From NCBI GenBank assembly GCA_903826405.1, contig CAIKEH010000013.1, positions 1-64,000 on the forward strand: DNA of 64,000 nucleotides, read 5' to 3'. This DNA comes from an uncultured bacterium (GTDB lineage Bacteria; Bacteroidota; Bacteroidia; Chitinophagales; Chitinophagaceae). How positions within the stretch are numbered: position 1 is the first letter of the stretch; every line of letters begins with the position of its first letter. Below the pieces are notes generated by a model, which was given only the letters and a program-made list of their open reading frames with translations, had not been told where the DNA came from and did not search any database. The position numbers and the translations under genes were made by a program. Below, one piece after another: positions 37,901 to 47,244 of the stretch.

Positions 37901-38278
37901 ATGCTTAACCGGATCATTGGAAGATCATGGACTGCACTAGCCTGGTCTACCATCATTTTCATTTTGCTGGTCCTGCCCGGTCGTTCCCTTCCCGAATCCG
38001 GCATGCTGGGGAAGTATCATTTAGACAAGTTCGTTCATGCTTTCCTTTTCGGAGCCTTTGTCTATCTCTGGTTCGCATGGTACCGTACAGCATCCAGAAG
38101 TAATAGCCAACTCATCCGTGCAGCGGTTATCTTATTCGTCGTTGGTGCGCTTTATGGAACGGGAATGGAATTCTATCAGGAATATTTCACGACCCGGGAA
38201 TTCGAGACAGGTGACATCATAGCGGACAGCTTGGGTGCAGCCATCGGTGCTGCATGGTGCATTTGGGCCAAAAAATAG
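37901..38278 (+). CDS. VanZ-family small membrane protein
   Basis: A 125-residue protein with four membrane spans and the VanZ-like pattern: KYHLDKFVHAFLFGAFVYLWF after the first span and EFYQEYFTTREFETGDIIADSLGAAIG before the last. The role of this family outside teicoplanin resistance is unknown. It begins 9 bp after gcvH. Its stop codon merges with a perfect hairpin. Confidence 0.85.
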   Translation: MLNRIIGRSWTALAWSTIIFILLVLPGRSLPESGMLGKYHLDKFVHAFLFGAFVYLWFAWYRTASRSNSQLIRAAVILFVVGALYGTGMEFYQEYFTTREFETGDIIADSLGAAIGAAWCIWAKK

Positions 38279-38299
38279 GCCCCTATGGAAATAGGGGCC
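38278..38299. terminator. Perfect 9-bp hairpin after the VanZ gene
   Basis: GGCCCCTAT-GGAA-ATAGGGGCC, beginning with the last base of the VanZ stop codon. There is no T run on the plus side; on the minus strand it is followed by TATTTTTT, so it looks more like a terminator for minus-strand transcription, although for the plus strand it would still protect or end the gcvH mRNA. Confidence 0.55.
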
Positions 38300-38636
38300 G
38301 TAACCAAAACTAACTGCTTATGAGAAAAATTGAATGCTAAACATTATAACAGATAAGGTGCAAATCAGATGCCAATCTCGATAGGGAAACTGTTAATAAT
38401 CCTTTAAAGAACTTCATCCTGACACCCCCTTTTTTCCTCGCTCGTTTCCATGAATAGTGTCGTATTACCTGCTACCCACATAGTGATCTTTGGACGCTTT
38501 CTCTCTGTGGTCCCTTTCATAAGAAAAAGCCAAAATCCCATTTCCCCGATAAAGAAATCTTGAAATCATTCTGTGAAATTCGCAATGATTTCAAATTCAA
38601 ATCATTGAAAAATCCCCCGGGAGGCAGTTCAGGAGT
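38300..38636. other. Gene-free stretch between VanZ and the Gln/Gly-rich gene
   Basis: No ORF of plausible composition and no tRNA-like fold was seen. It is AT-rich, has a CCCCCTTTTTTTCC tract near 38427, and ends with nested inverted repeats (38560-38606). It lies between two convergent transcription units. Confidence 0.5.
38560..38606. repeat. Three alternating complementary elements (two exclusive hairpins)
   Basis: TTGAAATCATT (38560-38570) pairs perfectly with AATGATTTCAA (38584-38594); the latter's AATGATTT also pairs perfectly with AAATCATT (38599-38606). The two stems cannot form together. On the minus strand they lie in the 3' region of the Gln/Gly-rich protein gene. Confidence 0.6.
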
Positions 38637-39215
38637 TCATTTCATGAACCCCTTGAGCAGGTCCATGATCCCGCCTTCCCCTTGCTGTGAAGCGGCCCTG
38701 GAAACGTTACCAATGATATCCTGAAGATCATTGCTACCACTTCCTCCGGACTGCAATTTCTGCAGGATACCGCTGAAATCGGTATTGCCGGTACCGCCAC
38801 CGGTTAGCGACCTTATGACACTGTTGATATCGATACCAGGATTGGCAGGATCATTCACCTGACCTGACAGTCGGCTTAGCACCTGTGGTATCAAGTCTGC
38901 ACCAACCTGTTGGGCGTTGTTGGGGTTGAGCTGGAATTGGTTGGTCAGCTTGCCGGAGAAAGTTTGGATCATATTCTGTACGAGAGGGTTGGTCATCAGG
39001 GAGGCTATTCCACCTTGCTGGGATGAACTTGCACCGCTGATGAGTTGCATCACCTGGGCCAATCCGCCTCCAGCCAATGCCTGTTGTAGGCCACCGACAA
39101 TGGAACTTCCCGCCTCATTCATGACCTGCTGGTTGTATTCATTGGGAACTACCGGATTTTGCACGACTGTTTCCTGTCCCTGTTGCTGGATCAGAGAGAT
39201 CAATTGTTCTAACAT
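38637..39215 (-). CDS. Gln/Gly-rich protein, DUF937/YidB-like
   Basis: A 192-residue protein rich in Gln, Gly, Ser and Asn, without signal peptide. It has alternating short helices and Gly-rich turns (VGGLQQALAGGGLAQVMQLISG, LIPQVLSRLSGQV, FSGILQKLQSGGSG), which reminds me of the DUF937/YidB group of unknown function. The ATG at 39215 (MLEQLISLIQQQGQ) was preferred over the track start, whose seven extra residues (MQKKSSF) come from an upstream codon. Low sequence complexity makes a firm family call risky. Confidence 0.7.
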   Translation of the reverse strand: MLEQLISLIQQQGQETVVQNPVVPNEYNQQVMNEAGSSIVGGLQQALAGGGLAQVMQLISGASSSQQGGIASLMTNPLVQNMIQTFSGKLTNQFQLNPNNAQQVGADLIPQVLSRLSGQVNDPANPGIDINSVIRSLTGGGTGNTDFSGILQKLQSGGSGSNDLQDIIGNVSRAASQQGEGGIMDLLKGFMK

Positions 39216-39298
39216 AAATGATGATTTTTTCTGCAATCTATATCAATCATCACCCATAGAGAAGAAAGCTTTGAATCCGAATCGAAACTCGTTTCCGG

Positions 39299-40363
39299 TC
39301 ATTGCTGCGTAGCCAGCTTTTCAGCGTTCTCCGCGAATTGTAATGCATCTATGAGTTCCTGAATGTCTCCGTTCATCACCTCCTGAAGATTATACAAGGT
39401 GAGCCCTATTCGGTGGTCAGTGATACGGCCCTGGGGGAAATTATAGGTCCTGATCTTGGCAGATCTGTCGCCGGTGCTTACCAGACTCTTCCGGTGGCGG
39501 GATATCTCTTCTTCCTGCTTGCGAACCTGTTCTTCGTATAGACGGGTACGGAGCATCTGCATGGCCTTCTCGCGATTGGCCAACTGGGTGCGTTCTGTCT
39601 GGCAGATCACCACTGTACCGGTAGGTATATGCGTGAGCATGACCTTAGTCTCCACCTTGTTCACATTCTGTCCGCCAGCTCCACCACTGCGGGAAGTTTC
39701 CATCCTGACTTCACTATCCCTGACATCGACATCCACTTCCTCTGCCTCAGGCATGACAGCCACTGTAGCGGCACTCGTATGCACGCGTCCGCTCGCCTCC
39801 GTATCGGGAACACGCTGAACACGGTGTACACCACTCTCGAACTTGAGGATTCCATAAACATCCTCACCGGTAACTTCCAACTGAACCTCCTTATACCCTC
39901 CCACCGTGCCTTCATTTTCCGAAAGCAAGGCCGTTCGCCAGCCGCGTCTTTCACAGTATCGCATGTACATCCGCAAAAGATCCCCAGCGAACAAAGAAGC
40001 CTCATCCCCCCCGGTGCCTGCTCTGATCTCGAGGATGGCATTCTTCTCGTCCTGAGGATCCTTGGGTATGAGGAGGTTCCTGATCTGCTTTTCCAGGTCC
40101 TCCTTACGCAGCTCCAGTCCAGAAACCTCGGCTTTGGCAAGCTCCCGCAATTCTTCATCATCACCCGTTAGTGCTTCACGATTGAAGACTATCTGCTCCA
40201 AAAGCAGTTCATATAGGCGTTGCGCATCAACGATCTTCTCGAGGCTACGGTACTCCTTGCTCATCTGTGAGAATCGCTTATTATCATTGACCACTTCCGG
40301 GTTGGTGAGTGCAACTCCCAGTTCGTCGAATCTGGCTCTTATGGCATCCAGTTTATCCTGCAT
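39299..40363 (-). CDS. prfA: Peptide chain release factor 1
   Basis: A 354-residue class I release factor. The PxT codon-reading tripeptide is PDT (about 186-188, in [14 protein letters not shown]) and the GGQ that triggers peptide release is at 230-232 ([13 protein letters not shown]). RF1 recognises UAA and UAG. The length is normal and no programmed frameshift is seen. It diverges from the amidohydrolase gene. Confidence 0.97.
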   Translation of the reverse strand: MQDKLDAIRARFDELGVALTNPEVVNDNKRFSQMSKEYRSLEKIVDAQRLYELLLEQIVFNREALTGDDEELRELAKAEVSGLELRKEDLEKQIRNLLIPKDPQDEKNAILEIRAGTGGDEASLFAGDLLRMYMRYCERRGWRTALLSENEGTVGGYKEVQLEVTGEDVYGILKFESGVHRVQRVPDTEASGRVHTSAATVAVMPEAEEVDVDVRDSEVRMETSRSGGAGGQNVNKVETKVMLTHIPTGTVVICQTERTQLANREKAMQMLRTRLYEEQVRKQEEEISRHRKSLVSTGDRSAKIRTYNFPQGRITDHRIGLTLYNLQEVMNGDIQELIDALQFAENAEKLATQQ

Positions 40364-40451
40364 GTTGGTCCTTCTACCCGTTCACTTCAAACATGAGTTG
40401 AGGCGATAGGGAAATGTTTAATTTCGGGCAGCGAAGTTAATCGAAATAAAC

Positions 40452-41621
40452 ATGGCTTACCGCAAATTCAGTGCAGACAGGATATTTGACGGAACCCGAT
40501 TCCGAGATGCGGGAACCGTACTCATCACGGACGAGCTGGGAAAAATAGAAGACATCGTATCCGGAACTGAGGCGGTTGATGATGTAGAACGGTTATCAGG
40601 CACCTTGCTTCCTGGGCTCATCAATGCCCATTGTCATCTGGAACTCAGCCACCTGAAAGATGTGATCCCGCCTCATACAGGCTTGATCGAGTTCCTCGTC
40701 AGCGTGGTACAGAAACGCGGCTTCAGCAGAGAGGTGATCGATGAAGCGATTCTCCGGGCAGAGGCGGAGATGCAAGGCAACGGTATCGTCGCCGTGGGGG
40801 ATATCGGCAATACCGCGGACACCGTATTTTGCAAAAGCAAAAGTTCCATCCGCTGGCAAAACTTCATCGAGGTGCTCAGTTTCACGGATGAAAGTACACC
40901 GACGAACCTGAAACATTATCAGTCAGTTTTGGATACTTACCAGGCAGAACTGGATCCTGGGCGCCACCGCTCCGTCCTGGTGCCTCACGCCCCTTACAGT
41001 ATCAGTCCATCGGCGTTCCGCGAACTCAACCGACTTGGCGCAGGCCAGGTCATGTCCATACATAATCAGGAACATCCTGCGGAAGATGAACTGTACCGTT
41101 CCGGCGGTGGCGAATACCTGAAGTTGTTCCGCATCTTCGGCATCGATAGTTCACCTTTCCCCGTCACAGGCAAAACGAGTTTGCGCTCATACCTTCCGCA
41201 CTTCGATGAAAAGCAGACGCTATTCCTGGTGCACAATACATTCATGCCGAAAGAGGATCTGGATTTTGCGCTCGAGCATGCGACGGCGCATGGCATGGAA
41301 CTGGTCATCTGCATCTGCATCAATGCCAATTTGTATATCGAAAATAAGGTTCCTCCCATCGGACAATTCCTAGATAAAGGTTGCAGGATCGTTATGGGAA
41401 CAGATAGTTATTCCAGCAACTGGCAATTGAGCATCGGCAGTGAGATCGCATCCGTACGCCAACATTTCCCGGGGATTCCCGAGGAAACGGTCCTCCATTG
41501 GGCGACCCTGAGCGGAGCCAAGGCATTGAGATGGGACGATCAGTTGGGGAGTTTTGAAAAAGGAAAGAAGCCCGGCCTCGTCGTGCTGGACCAGGCATAT
41601 CGAAGTAGTCGTCTGATTTAA
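40452..41621 (+). CDS. Amidohydrolase-family enzyme
   Basis: A 389-residue metal-dependent hydrolase of the cytosine/aminofutalosine-deaminase type. LPGLINAHCHLELSHL supplies the HxH pair and the conserved Glu-Leu-Ser; VPHAPYSIS gives the third His; SIHNQEHPAE the fourth; and VMGTDSYSSN the catalytic Asp. It probably removes an amino group from a purine- or pterin-like substrate, and an aminodeoxyfutalosine deaminase role in menaquinone synthesis is possible but not proven. Its stop codon overlaps that of the convergent recO gene by 4 bp. Confidence 0.88.
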   Translation: MAYRKFSADRIFDGTRFRDAGTVLITDELGKIEDIVSGTEAVDDVERLSGTLLPGLINAHCHLELSHLKDVIPPHTGLIEFLVSVVQKRGFSREVIDEAILRAEAEMQGNGIVAVGDIGNTADTVFCKSKSSIRWQNFIEVLSFTDESTPTNLKHYQSVLDTYQAELDPGRHRSVLVPHAPYSISPSAFRELNRLGAGQVMSIHNQEHPAEDELYRSGGGEYLKLFRIFGIDSSPFPVTGKTSLRSYLPHFDEKQTLFLVHNTFMPKEDLDFALEHATAHGMELVICICINANLYIENKVPPIGQFLDKGCRIVMGTDSYSSNWQLSIGSEIASVRQHFPGIPEETVLHWATLSGAKALRWDDQLGSFEKGKKPGLVVLDQAYRSSRLI

Positions 41622-42355
41622 TCCAGAACTTCCTGCAACACGGGCACCGACTTCAGTGTGCCGAAATCCGTATTCCTCAACGCATAGAAATGTAACAGGT
41701 GACGAAGCAGTTCCCGCCTCGATTCCTGATTGAGCGGGATATCCGCCAACTCGGCAGGATCCAGGGTTTTCAACAAGGTGGACACGATGGTGGACTGCAG
41801 CCCTCCGATCCAATCTGCATGTTGCGGTTCTTCCGAAACGAATTCACCTTCCCGTAGATCGAGCACCCCATGTGCCGCATCGTGGTCATCACTGATCCTG
41901 TACCCAAAGAAGTGCGCCAAGTGCAAAGCGAAATACAGGGGGAAATTAGCTGTTACCATCGGTTCGGCTTGATCCAAATGCATCAAGGCATCTTCCGTAA
42001 AATGGAAAAGGTCTGCATTCGGTTCAGGTTGGCGTAGGCATTTCTGCAAAAGTTCGACCATGAAAAGTGCCACTGCATTTTTCCGGATATCCTGGAAGAT
42101 GTGGCGGTATAATACTGACCAACGGGATTCGCGGATCCGTTGCATACTCTTCGATCCCTGATGATAAACGACCATCTCTAGAAGTGTGGCCGGTTGGAAT
42201 TGACTGGCCTTTTGTACAGTTTTCAAGGAAGATGTACGCACCCCATTTACCATATAGGTCTGTATGCCGAACAATTCCGTGAATATCGTCACCACCAGGC
42301 TGGTCTCCCCGTACTTGACGGATCGCATCACGATACCTTTGGTCTTGAACAGCAT
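41618..42355 (-). CDS. recO: DNA repair protein RecO
   Basis: A 245-residue protein with the RecO N-terminal OB fold (MLFKTKGIVMRSVKYGETSLVVTIFTELFGIQTYMVNGVR in overlapping pieces) and the helical C-terminal domain. It loads RecA onto single-stranded DNA with RecR. The zinc cysteines of some RecO proteins are absent. It starts 18 bp after the PorZ-like gene and overlaps the amidohydrolase stop. Confidence 0.94.
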   Translation of the reverse strand: MLFKTKGIVMRSVKYGETSLVVTIFTELFGIQTYMVNGVRTSSLKTVQKASQFQPATLLEMVVYHQGSKSMQRIRESRWSVLYRHIFQDIRKNAVALFMVELLQKCLRQPEPNADLFHFTEDALMHLDQAEPMVTANFPLYFALHLAHFFGYRISDDHDAAHGVLDLREGEFVSEEPQHADWIGGLQSTIVSTLLKTLDPAELADIPLNQESRRELLRHLLHFYALRNTDFGTLKSVPVLQEVLD

Positions 42356-42373
42356 AATGGTGTTTTGATTTAT

Positions 42374-44665
42374 TTATCTGATGAAAAAAATCCTGGCCAT
42401 CACCTTATCCCGGTTATCCGCATCAGTGGCCAATACCAGATATGCCCCGCTCGACACTTTTTCTCCTTTGTAATTCCTGCCGTTCCATACAGCCTGTCCG
42501 CCCAAAGACCTTGTCTGATGAACAAGACGGCCATCGAGTTCGGTGATCCTGACCCAGGCATTCTCCGGTAATCCTCGAATGGCGATTGTACCATTGAATC
42601 CCGGAGGAACTGGATTCGGGAAAACCAAAACCGAACTCTTGTTGCTGTCGGCTACCGTTGCCGTACCCCGGAAGGAACAGATGCCATTGAACGTGGAAAA
42701 GAAAACCTCCCCTGATTTTGGATCGATGGCGATGTGGTTGACATCATTACTCAGGAGTGGACTGTTTATTTCCGTGAAATGTTCCAAAGTCTTCTCCCCA
42801 TCGGCACTGATTAACCAAGCGCCATTTCGGGTTCCCACCCACTTGCGATTGGCTCCGTCAACAGTGATGGTCTGTACGGTCTCACCTTGGAAAAGATATG
42901 CTGATATGCCCGCTTGTGTCACCACAGGAAGAAAAACCTCACAGGAATTATCCGTGAAGATGTCATTCATGCACTGCATGACACAGATTCCGTTCGCCGT
43001 TCCGATCCAGATGAATCCATCCCTGTCCTTTGCAAGGCATCGTACATCCGATGAAGGGAGGTTCCCGCTACCCTTGCCCTGTCGCAGGTATCGCCAACGG
43101 TCATCCCCAGTGGATTCCAGACTTGGCCCACGGTCATATACGAAGACACCATTGCCCTTCGGAGACTCCATCCAGAGATATCCATTGTCATCGAATGTCA
43201 ATTGAGACAATGCATTCTCTTCATGCAAAAAAGGGATATCGTATCTGGACCAGCTTCCATCGGCTTTGCGTAGTACCAGTTCCTGCGGCGCCCCATAATT
43301 GGCTATCCACAAGTTCCCATCTCGGTCGTACGCCAATCCTGAAACGCGAAAAGAGCCAGGATCACCGATGGCGGACTGAAGCCCGGTACCCTGCTTGTAG
43401 ATCTTGAATCCATTATCGGCATCCACATCCAGAAGACCTCCGCCATATGAACCTGCAAGTAAATGGTTGGTCAAAGGATCCTTGGCCAAAGTGATGATGT
43501 CCAGCAAAGTATCCAGCTTCGGGTATGCATAAAGGTTTATACCGGCCCAGTAATCGTCGCTGAACCGATATATCCCATTCGGATTATAGCGGTAATTCCA
43601 AGCTTCGTTCACGGAACCAGCAGCGACCCAAAGGCTGTTACCATCATGAAGCATTTGCCCATACGCAGTACTGATCGGCGAGTTGGGGAAAGTCCTTTCC
43701 TCCTGATCACCATCCACCCGGAGAAGTCCGTTATTCTTGTCTGCAATCCACCATATTTCTCCTGAGGCAGTGGCTTGTCGCGGGTCGGAGATAGAAGGAG
43801 TGTTGATGCTTCGAAGAAGTGATCCGGAATCGTCCAGCACATCCACCTTGCCCTTACCTTGGAAACTAGCGCACAACGCAATCCCTTTTAAAGTGGCATC
43901 CATGCCCACGATCGGCCAACTGCCCTGATACAGAAAGCGCCATCCAGTTGAACTGTGAGTGAAAAGGGAATCGTTTTTCAATACAAAAAGTTTCCCTGAA
44001 TATTCAGCCACATCCTGGCAGCCACCTGCAGTGAATACACCATCCTGGATCTTTTCCCATTGGGCCGGGTCTGCCAGATTCGCACCGGGGTAAATTCCAC
44101 GTTTCAACCCATCGCGACAACATGCATAGATATACCCATCATGAATGGCTATTGCGGTAACAGGCACCTCTGTGCCGTCATCCCCGATGCGCCAGGTATC
44201 CGAGATTTCGCGCCTGTCCGGATCCACTACGATAATGCCCAAACCTGTACCCAATAGCAGCTTGCCTTCAGACCAAAGGGCCGTGATCAGTTGCTTGTTG
44301 CCATTGACCGGACTCAACATGATGTCTGGTATGTTGAATACTCTATCTCCATCGATTATGTCCAAGTCGCTGTTCTCATAACCCAAAGCCACCCTTCCAC
44401 TTGCCGCATCCCTTCCCATGATCGAAACCTTCACTTCATGCAGTCCATTGACTTTTGTCTTCCTGTCGAATGTGTTGGAAGACTCATCATAATGGAAGTA
44501 GCCGTATGGTGTGGCACACCATACCTGTCCGACTTCGGCACTGACCGAGATCGCATTATTGAAAGGAAGATGTTCCCTCCACTGACCTATCAAGGGTATG
44601 GATTGTGCAGGTGCGAAACACCAGGAGAATATGAGGAGCAAGAATGGAACGAGGCGACAGGGCAT
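42374..44665 (-). CDS. porZ: PorZ-like beta-propeller protein of type IX secretion
   Basis: A 763-residue secreted protein: signal peptide (MPCRLVPFLLLIFSWCFAPAQS), two seven-bladed-type propellers (about 25-680) built from two-component-regulator-like blades (GQVWCATPYGYFHYD, GNLWIANYG, GFIWIGTANGICVM), and a type-A sorting domain at the C-terminus (VLVFPNPVPPGF...GAYLVLATD...). This is the architecture of PorZ, which helps attach anionic LPS to secreted cargo. The start at 44665 fits the signal peptide; the track start is 30 codons too early. recO follows after 18 bp. Confidence 0.85.
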   Translation of the reverse strand: MPCRLVPFLLLIFSWCFAPAQSIPLIGQWREHLPFNNAISVSAEVGQVWCATPYGYFHYDESSNTFDRKTKVNGLHEVKVSIMGRDAASGRVALGYENSDLDIIDGDRVFNIPDIMLSPVNGNKQLITALWSEGKLLLGTGLGIIVVDPDRREISDTWRIGDDGTEVPVTAIAIHDGYIYACCRDGLKRGIYPGANLADPAQWEKIQDGVFTAGGCQDVAEYSGKLFVLKNDSLFTHSSTGWRFLYQGSWPIVGMDATLKGIALCASFQGKGKVDVLDDSGSLLRSINTPSISDPRQATASGEIWWIADKNNGLLRVDGDQEERTFPNSPISTAYGQMLHDGNSLWVAAGSVNEAWNYRYNPNGIYRFSDDYWAGINLYAYPKLDTLLDIITLAKDPLTNHLLAGSYGGGLLDVDADNGFKIYKQGTGLQSAIGDPGSFRVSGLAYDRDGNLWIANYGAPQELVLRKADGSWSRYDIPFLHEENALSQLTFDDNGYLWMESPKGNGVFVYDRGPSLESTGDDRWRYLRQGKGSGNLPSSDVRCLAKDRDGFIWIGTANGICVMQCMNDIFTDNSCEVFLPVVTQAGISAYLFQGETVQTITVDGANRKWVGTRNGAWLISADGEKTLEHFTEINSPLLSNDVNHIAIDPKSGEVFFSTFNGICSFRGTATVADSNKSSVLVFPNPVPPGFNGTIAIRGLPENAWVRITELDGRLVHQTRSLGGQAVWNGRNYKGEKVSSGAYLVLATDADNRDKVMARIFFIR

Positions 44666-44670
44666 TACCC

Positions 44671-44678
44671 CAAAAGTA
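44671..44678 (-). promoter_or_regulatory. -7 box TACTTTTG directly before porZ
   Basis: Exact TAnnTTTG match on the minus strand, with only 5 bases (GGGTA) before the ATG at 44665. Suggests a leaderless or nearly leaderless mRNA. Confidence 0.55.
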
Positions 44679-44797
44679 GGGAAAGCAGACGTCAAGCCAT
44701 CGATGGGAGCCAGTTGAGGGTAGCCTTTTCGGAACGAATTAAATTTCCCATACACCCGAAATTGGCGTTATTTGCATCAACCAAAACTCTGGTCCTT

Positions 44798-47164
44798 ATG
44801 TGGCAAAAACTGGGTGAATGGCTGCTTCGTTTTCGGCTTTCCCTGCTGATCGGGCTATTTGCCTTCACCGGGCTCATGGCGTGGTATGCCAGCAAAGTCA
44901 AGATCAGCTATGAATTCGTCAGGGCCATACCCACGGACAACCCCAAGTATCAGGCTTTCCTGAAATTCAAGGAGCAGTTCGGCGAGGATGGCAATATCAT
45001 GACCGTCGGATTGATCTCCGACAGTTTATTTACTCCATCCACTTTCAATGATCTGATCGATTTTCAGAAAGACCTCAAGACTGTTCAAGGCGTTGAGGAA
45101 GTGATCAGTCCAGCCAATGCCGTCACCTTGAAGAAGAATGACAGTACGGAGAAATTACAAGCAACCCCCATTTTCCCTAAGCGCATCAATTCCCGGGAAG
45201 AAATGGACAGTTGCAGTAATGTGTTTTTCAGTCTGCCTTTCTACAAAGGCCTCATGTACAATCCGGAGACACATGCCTATCTGATCGCTGTCAGGATCAA
45301 CAAGGATGTAATGGATTCGAAGGAACGAGAGACCGCAGTGGCCTCGATCATACAGAAATCGAATGCTTTCGGCGAGCGTTTGCATACGGAGATCCATCTG
45401 AGCGGCCTTCCCCTGGTGAGGACCGATCTTGCTGTACGTGTGGAGAAGGAAATGCGGTGGATACTTGTCGCCTCACTCCTATTGTCCGCCATCATCCTAT
45501 TCCTGTTCTTCCGTTCGCTGAGCACCATGGTATTGTCCCTGATGACCGTGGCCATCGGAGTGATCTGGAGCTTGGGCACGATGTACCTCTGCGGCTTCCA
45601 GATCACGTTGCTGAATGCCCTCATCCCATCCTTGGTGGTGGTGATCGGCATACCGAACTGCATCTATTTCCTGAACAAATACCACACCTCCTATATACAA
45701 AGTGGGGACAAGAAAGCGGCACTGGTGAATATGGTCAGCAAAATGGGGATCGTCACCCTGTTCTGCAATATCACTGCGGCCATAGGATTTGCCGTATTCG
45801 CCCTCACCCGTAGCGCGGTACTCAAGGAATTTGGCATCGTTGCGGGCATCAATATCATGGCCCTTTTCTTCATTTCCTTCATCTTGCTGCCCACGGCACT
45901 CAGTTTTCTGCCTCCTCCCAAAAAACGCCATATCAAGTATCTCGACAACAAATGGTTGATCCGCTTGCTCACCAAGATCGAATTCTGGGTCTTCAGTCAT
46001 AAAAAGACGATCTACCTGATCGCCATCGCCGTGCTCATTTTCTCCATTACCGGCATGATGCGTCTACGCACCGAAGGGTTCATCGTTGACGACCTTCCAA
46101 AAAAGGATAAGGTATACCTCGACCTCAAATTCTTCGAGAAACATTTCAAGGGGATCATGCCACTCGAGATCATCGTGGATACCCGTAAAAAGTATGGATT
46201 TTCGGGTATGCGTTCCCTGCAGCTCTTCGAAAAGATCGATTCCTTCAGCAGCTACATCGCCGCGCAGCCAGAGATGGCCAGGCCTCTTTCAGTAGCGGAA
46301 GGTCTTAAATTCGCCAAGCAGGGATTTTATGATGGCGACAGCGCCAACTATGCCATTCCCAATTCATTCGACGGCGCTTTCGTCAGTGACTACCTCAAGG
46401 CGAAAAAGGACAGTGGGACTGCGGCTTCAGGAAATGCTTCCAACTTCGAGAAAATGCTCACGGCCTTCATCGACAGCAATAAGCAGAAGGCCAGGATCAG
46501 TGTGAACATGGCAGATGTCGGAAGTAAAAGACTTCCCTTGATCATAGACACGCTCACCAAGAAGGCAGCTGAATTCTTCGACACCAGTAAGTATACCGTT
46601 GAAATGACCGGCACCAGTGTGACCTTTCTGGAAGGCAGCCGCTTCATCATCAATGGCCTCAAGGAAAGCATCCTCTGGGCATTCCTGCTCATCGCACTCT
46701 GCATGCTATACCTTTTTCGTTCCTTCAGGATCCTCATTTGTTCCCTGATCCCCAATCTGATCCCGTTGATCTTCACCGCAGGGGTTATGGGATGGCTCGG
46801 CATCGCCATCAAGCCATCTACGGTACTCATCTTTAGTGTGGCATTGGGGATCGCCATTGATGTCACCATCAGGTTCCTCGTCAATTATAAACAGGAACTT
46901 CCCGTGCATGGGAATCAGGTGAAGATCACGGTGATCGAGACGATCAGGCATACAGGAATCAGCATCTTATATACATCGATGGTGCTTGTTGCCGGATTTA
47001 TTGTATTTGTGTTCAGCGGATTCGGAGGAACTCAGGCACTTGGCCTGCTGACCTCACTTACCTTGTTCTCGGCCACGACGACCAACCTTATCCTGCTTCC
47101 CGTTTTGCTCATTGACACGGCGAAGAAAGGGAAAGAAAAAAGTCAGAATCCATCCGAGGCATGA
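44798..47164 (+). CDS. RND/MMPL-family exporter
   Basis: A 788-residue inner-membrane transporter made of two homologous halves, each with a span, a large periplasmic loop and five or six spans (VVVIGIPNCIYFLNKYH and VALGIAIDVTIRFLVNYK are matching segments that carry the fourth-helix region). This is the MMPL/HpnN-like branch, which often moves lipids or hopanoid-type molecules. The ATG at 44798 (MWQKLGEWLLRF) is the true start; the track extends 169 codons into the antisense of porZ. No membrane-fusion or TolC partner adjoins it. Confidence 0.93.
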   Translation: MWQKLGEWLLRFRLSLLIGLFAFTGLMAWYASKVKISYEFVRAIPTDNPKYQAFLKFKEQFGEDGNIMTVGLISDSLFTPSTFNDLIDFQKDLKTVQGVEEVISPANAVTLKKNDSTEKLQATPIFPKRINSREEMDSCSNVFFSLPFYKGLMYNPETHAYLIAVRINKDVMDSKERETAVASIIQKSNAFGERLHTEIHLSGLPLVRTDLAVRVEKEMRWILVASLLLSAIILFLFFRSLSTMVLSLMTVAIGVIWSLGTMYLCGFQITLLNALIPSLVVVIGIPNCIYFLNKYHTSYIQSGDKKAALVNMVSKMGIVTLFCNITAAIGFAVFALTRSAVLKEFGIVAGINIMALFFISFILLPTALSFLPPPKKRHIKYLDNKWLIRLLTKIEFWVFSHKKTIYLIAIAVLIFSITGMMRLRTEGFIVDDLPKKDKVYLDLKFFEKHFKGIMPLEIIVDTRKKYGFSGMRSLQLFEKIDSFSSYIAAQPEMARPLSVAEGLKFAKQGFYDGDSANYAIPNSFDGAFVSDYLKAKKDSGTAASGNASNFEKMLTAFIDSNKQKARISVNMADVGSKRLPLIIDTLTKKAAEFFDTSKYTVEMTGTSVTFLEGSRFIINGLKESILWAFLLIALCMLYLFRSFRILICSLIPNLIPLIFTAGVMGWLGIAIKPSTVLIFSVALGIAIDVTIRFLVNYKQELPVHGNQVKITVIETIRHTGISILYTSMVLVAGFIVFVFSGFGGTQALGLLTSLTLFSATTTNLILLPVLLIDTAKKGKEKSQNPSEA

Positions 47165-47226
47165 TCAACAAGCTATACAGATTTTAGCTAAGCTCAAACC
47201 CGGGTTTTCCAGGAACTACTGAAGCG

Positions 47227-47244
47227 GGTGCTCACTTGAGCACC
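47227..47244. terminator. Perfect hairpin across the TlpA-type gene's stop codon
   Basis: GGTGCTC-ACTT-GAGCACC, a 7-bp stem with a 4-base loop that includes the stop codon. A 12-bp palindrome, AAACCCGGGTTT, lies at 47196-47207 in the same convergent gap. Neither is followed by a T run, so function as a terminator is uncertain. Confidence 0.35.

Noticed and set aside
38300-38636. Possible tRNA or small ORF in the gap
   Set aside because: No cloverleaf, no CCA end and no ORF of plausible composition was seen.
44291-44797. 169-codon N-terminal extension of the RND gene in the ORF track
   Set aside because: It is antisense to porZ, has no domain content, and the family start MWQKLGEWLL lies at 44798.
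46390-46884. 164-aa minus-strand ORF inside the RND gene
   Set aside because: Antisense shadow; Met/Ser-rich composition caused by reverse reading of membrane codons.
47196-47207. AAACCCGGGTTT palindrome
   Set aside because: In a convergent gap with no promoter nearby; a short palindrome of this kind can arise by chance.
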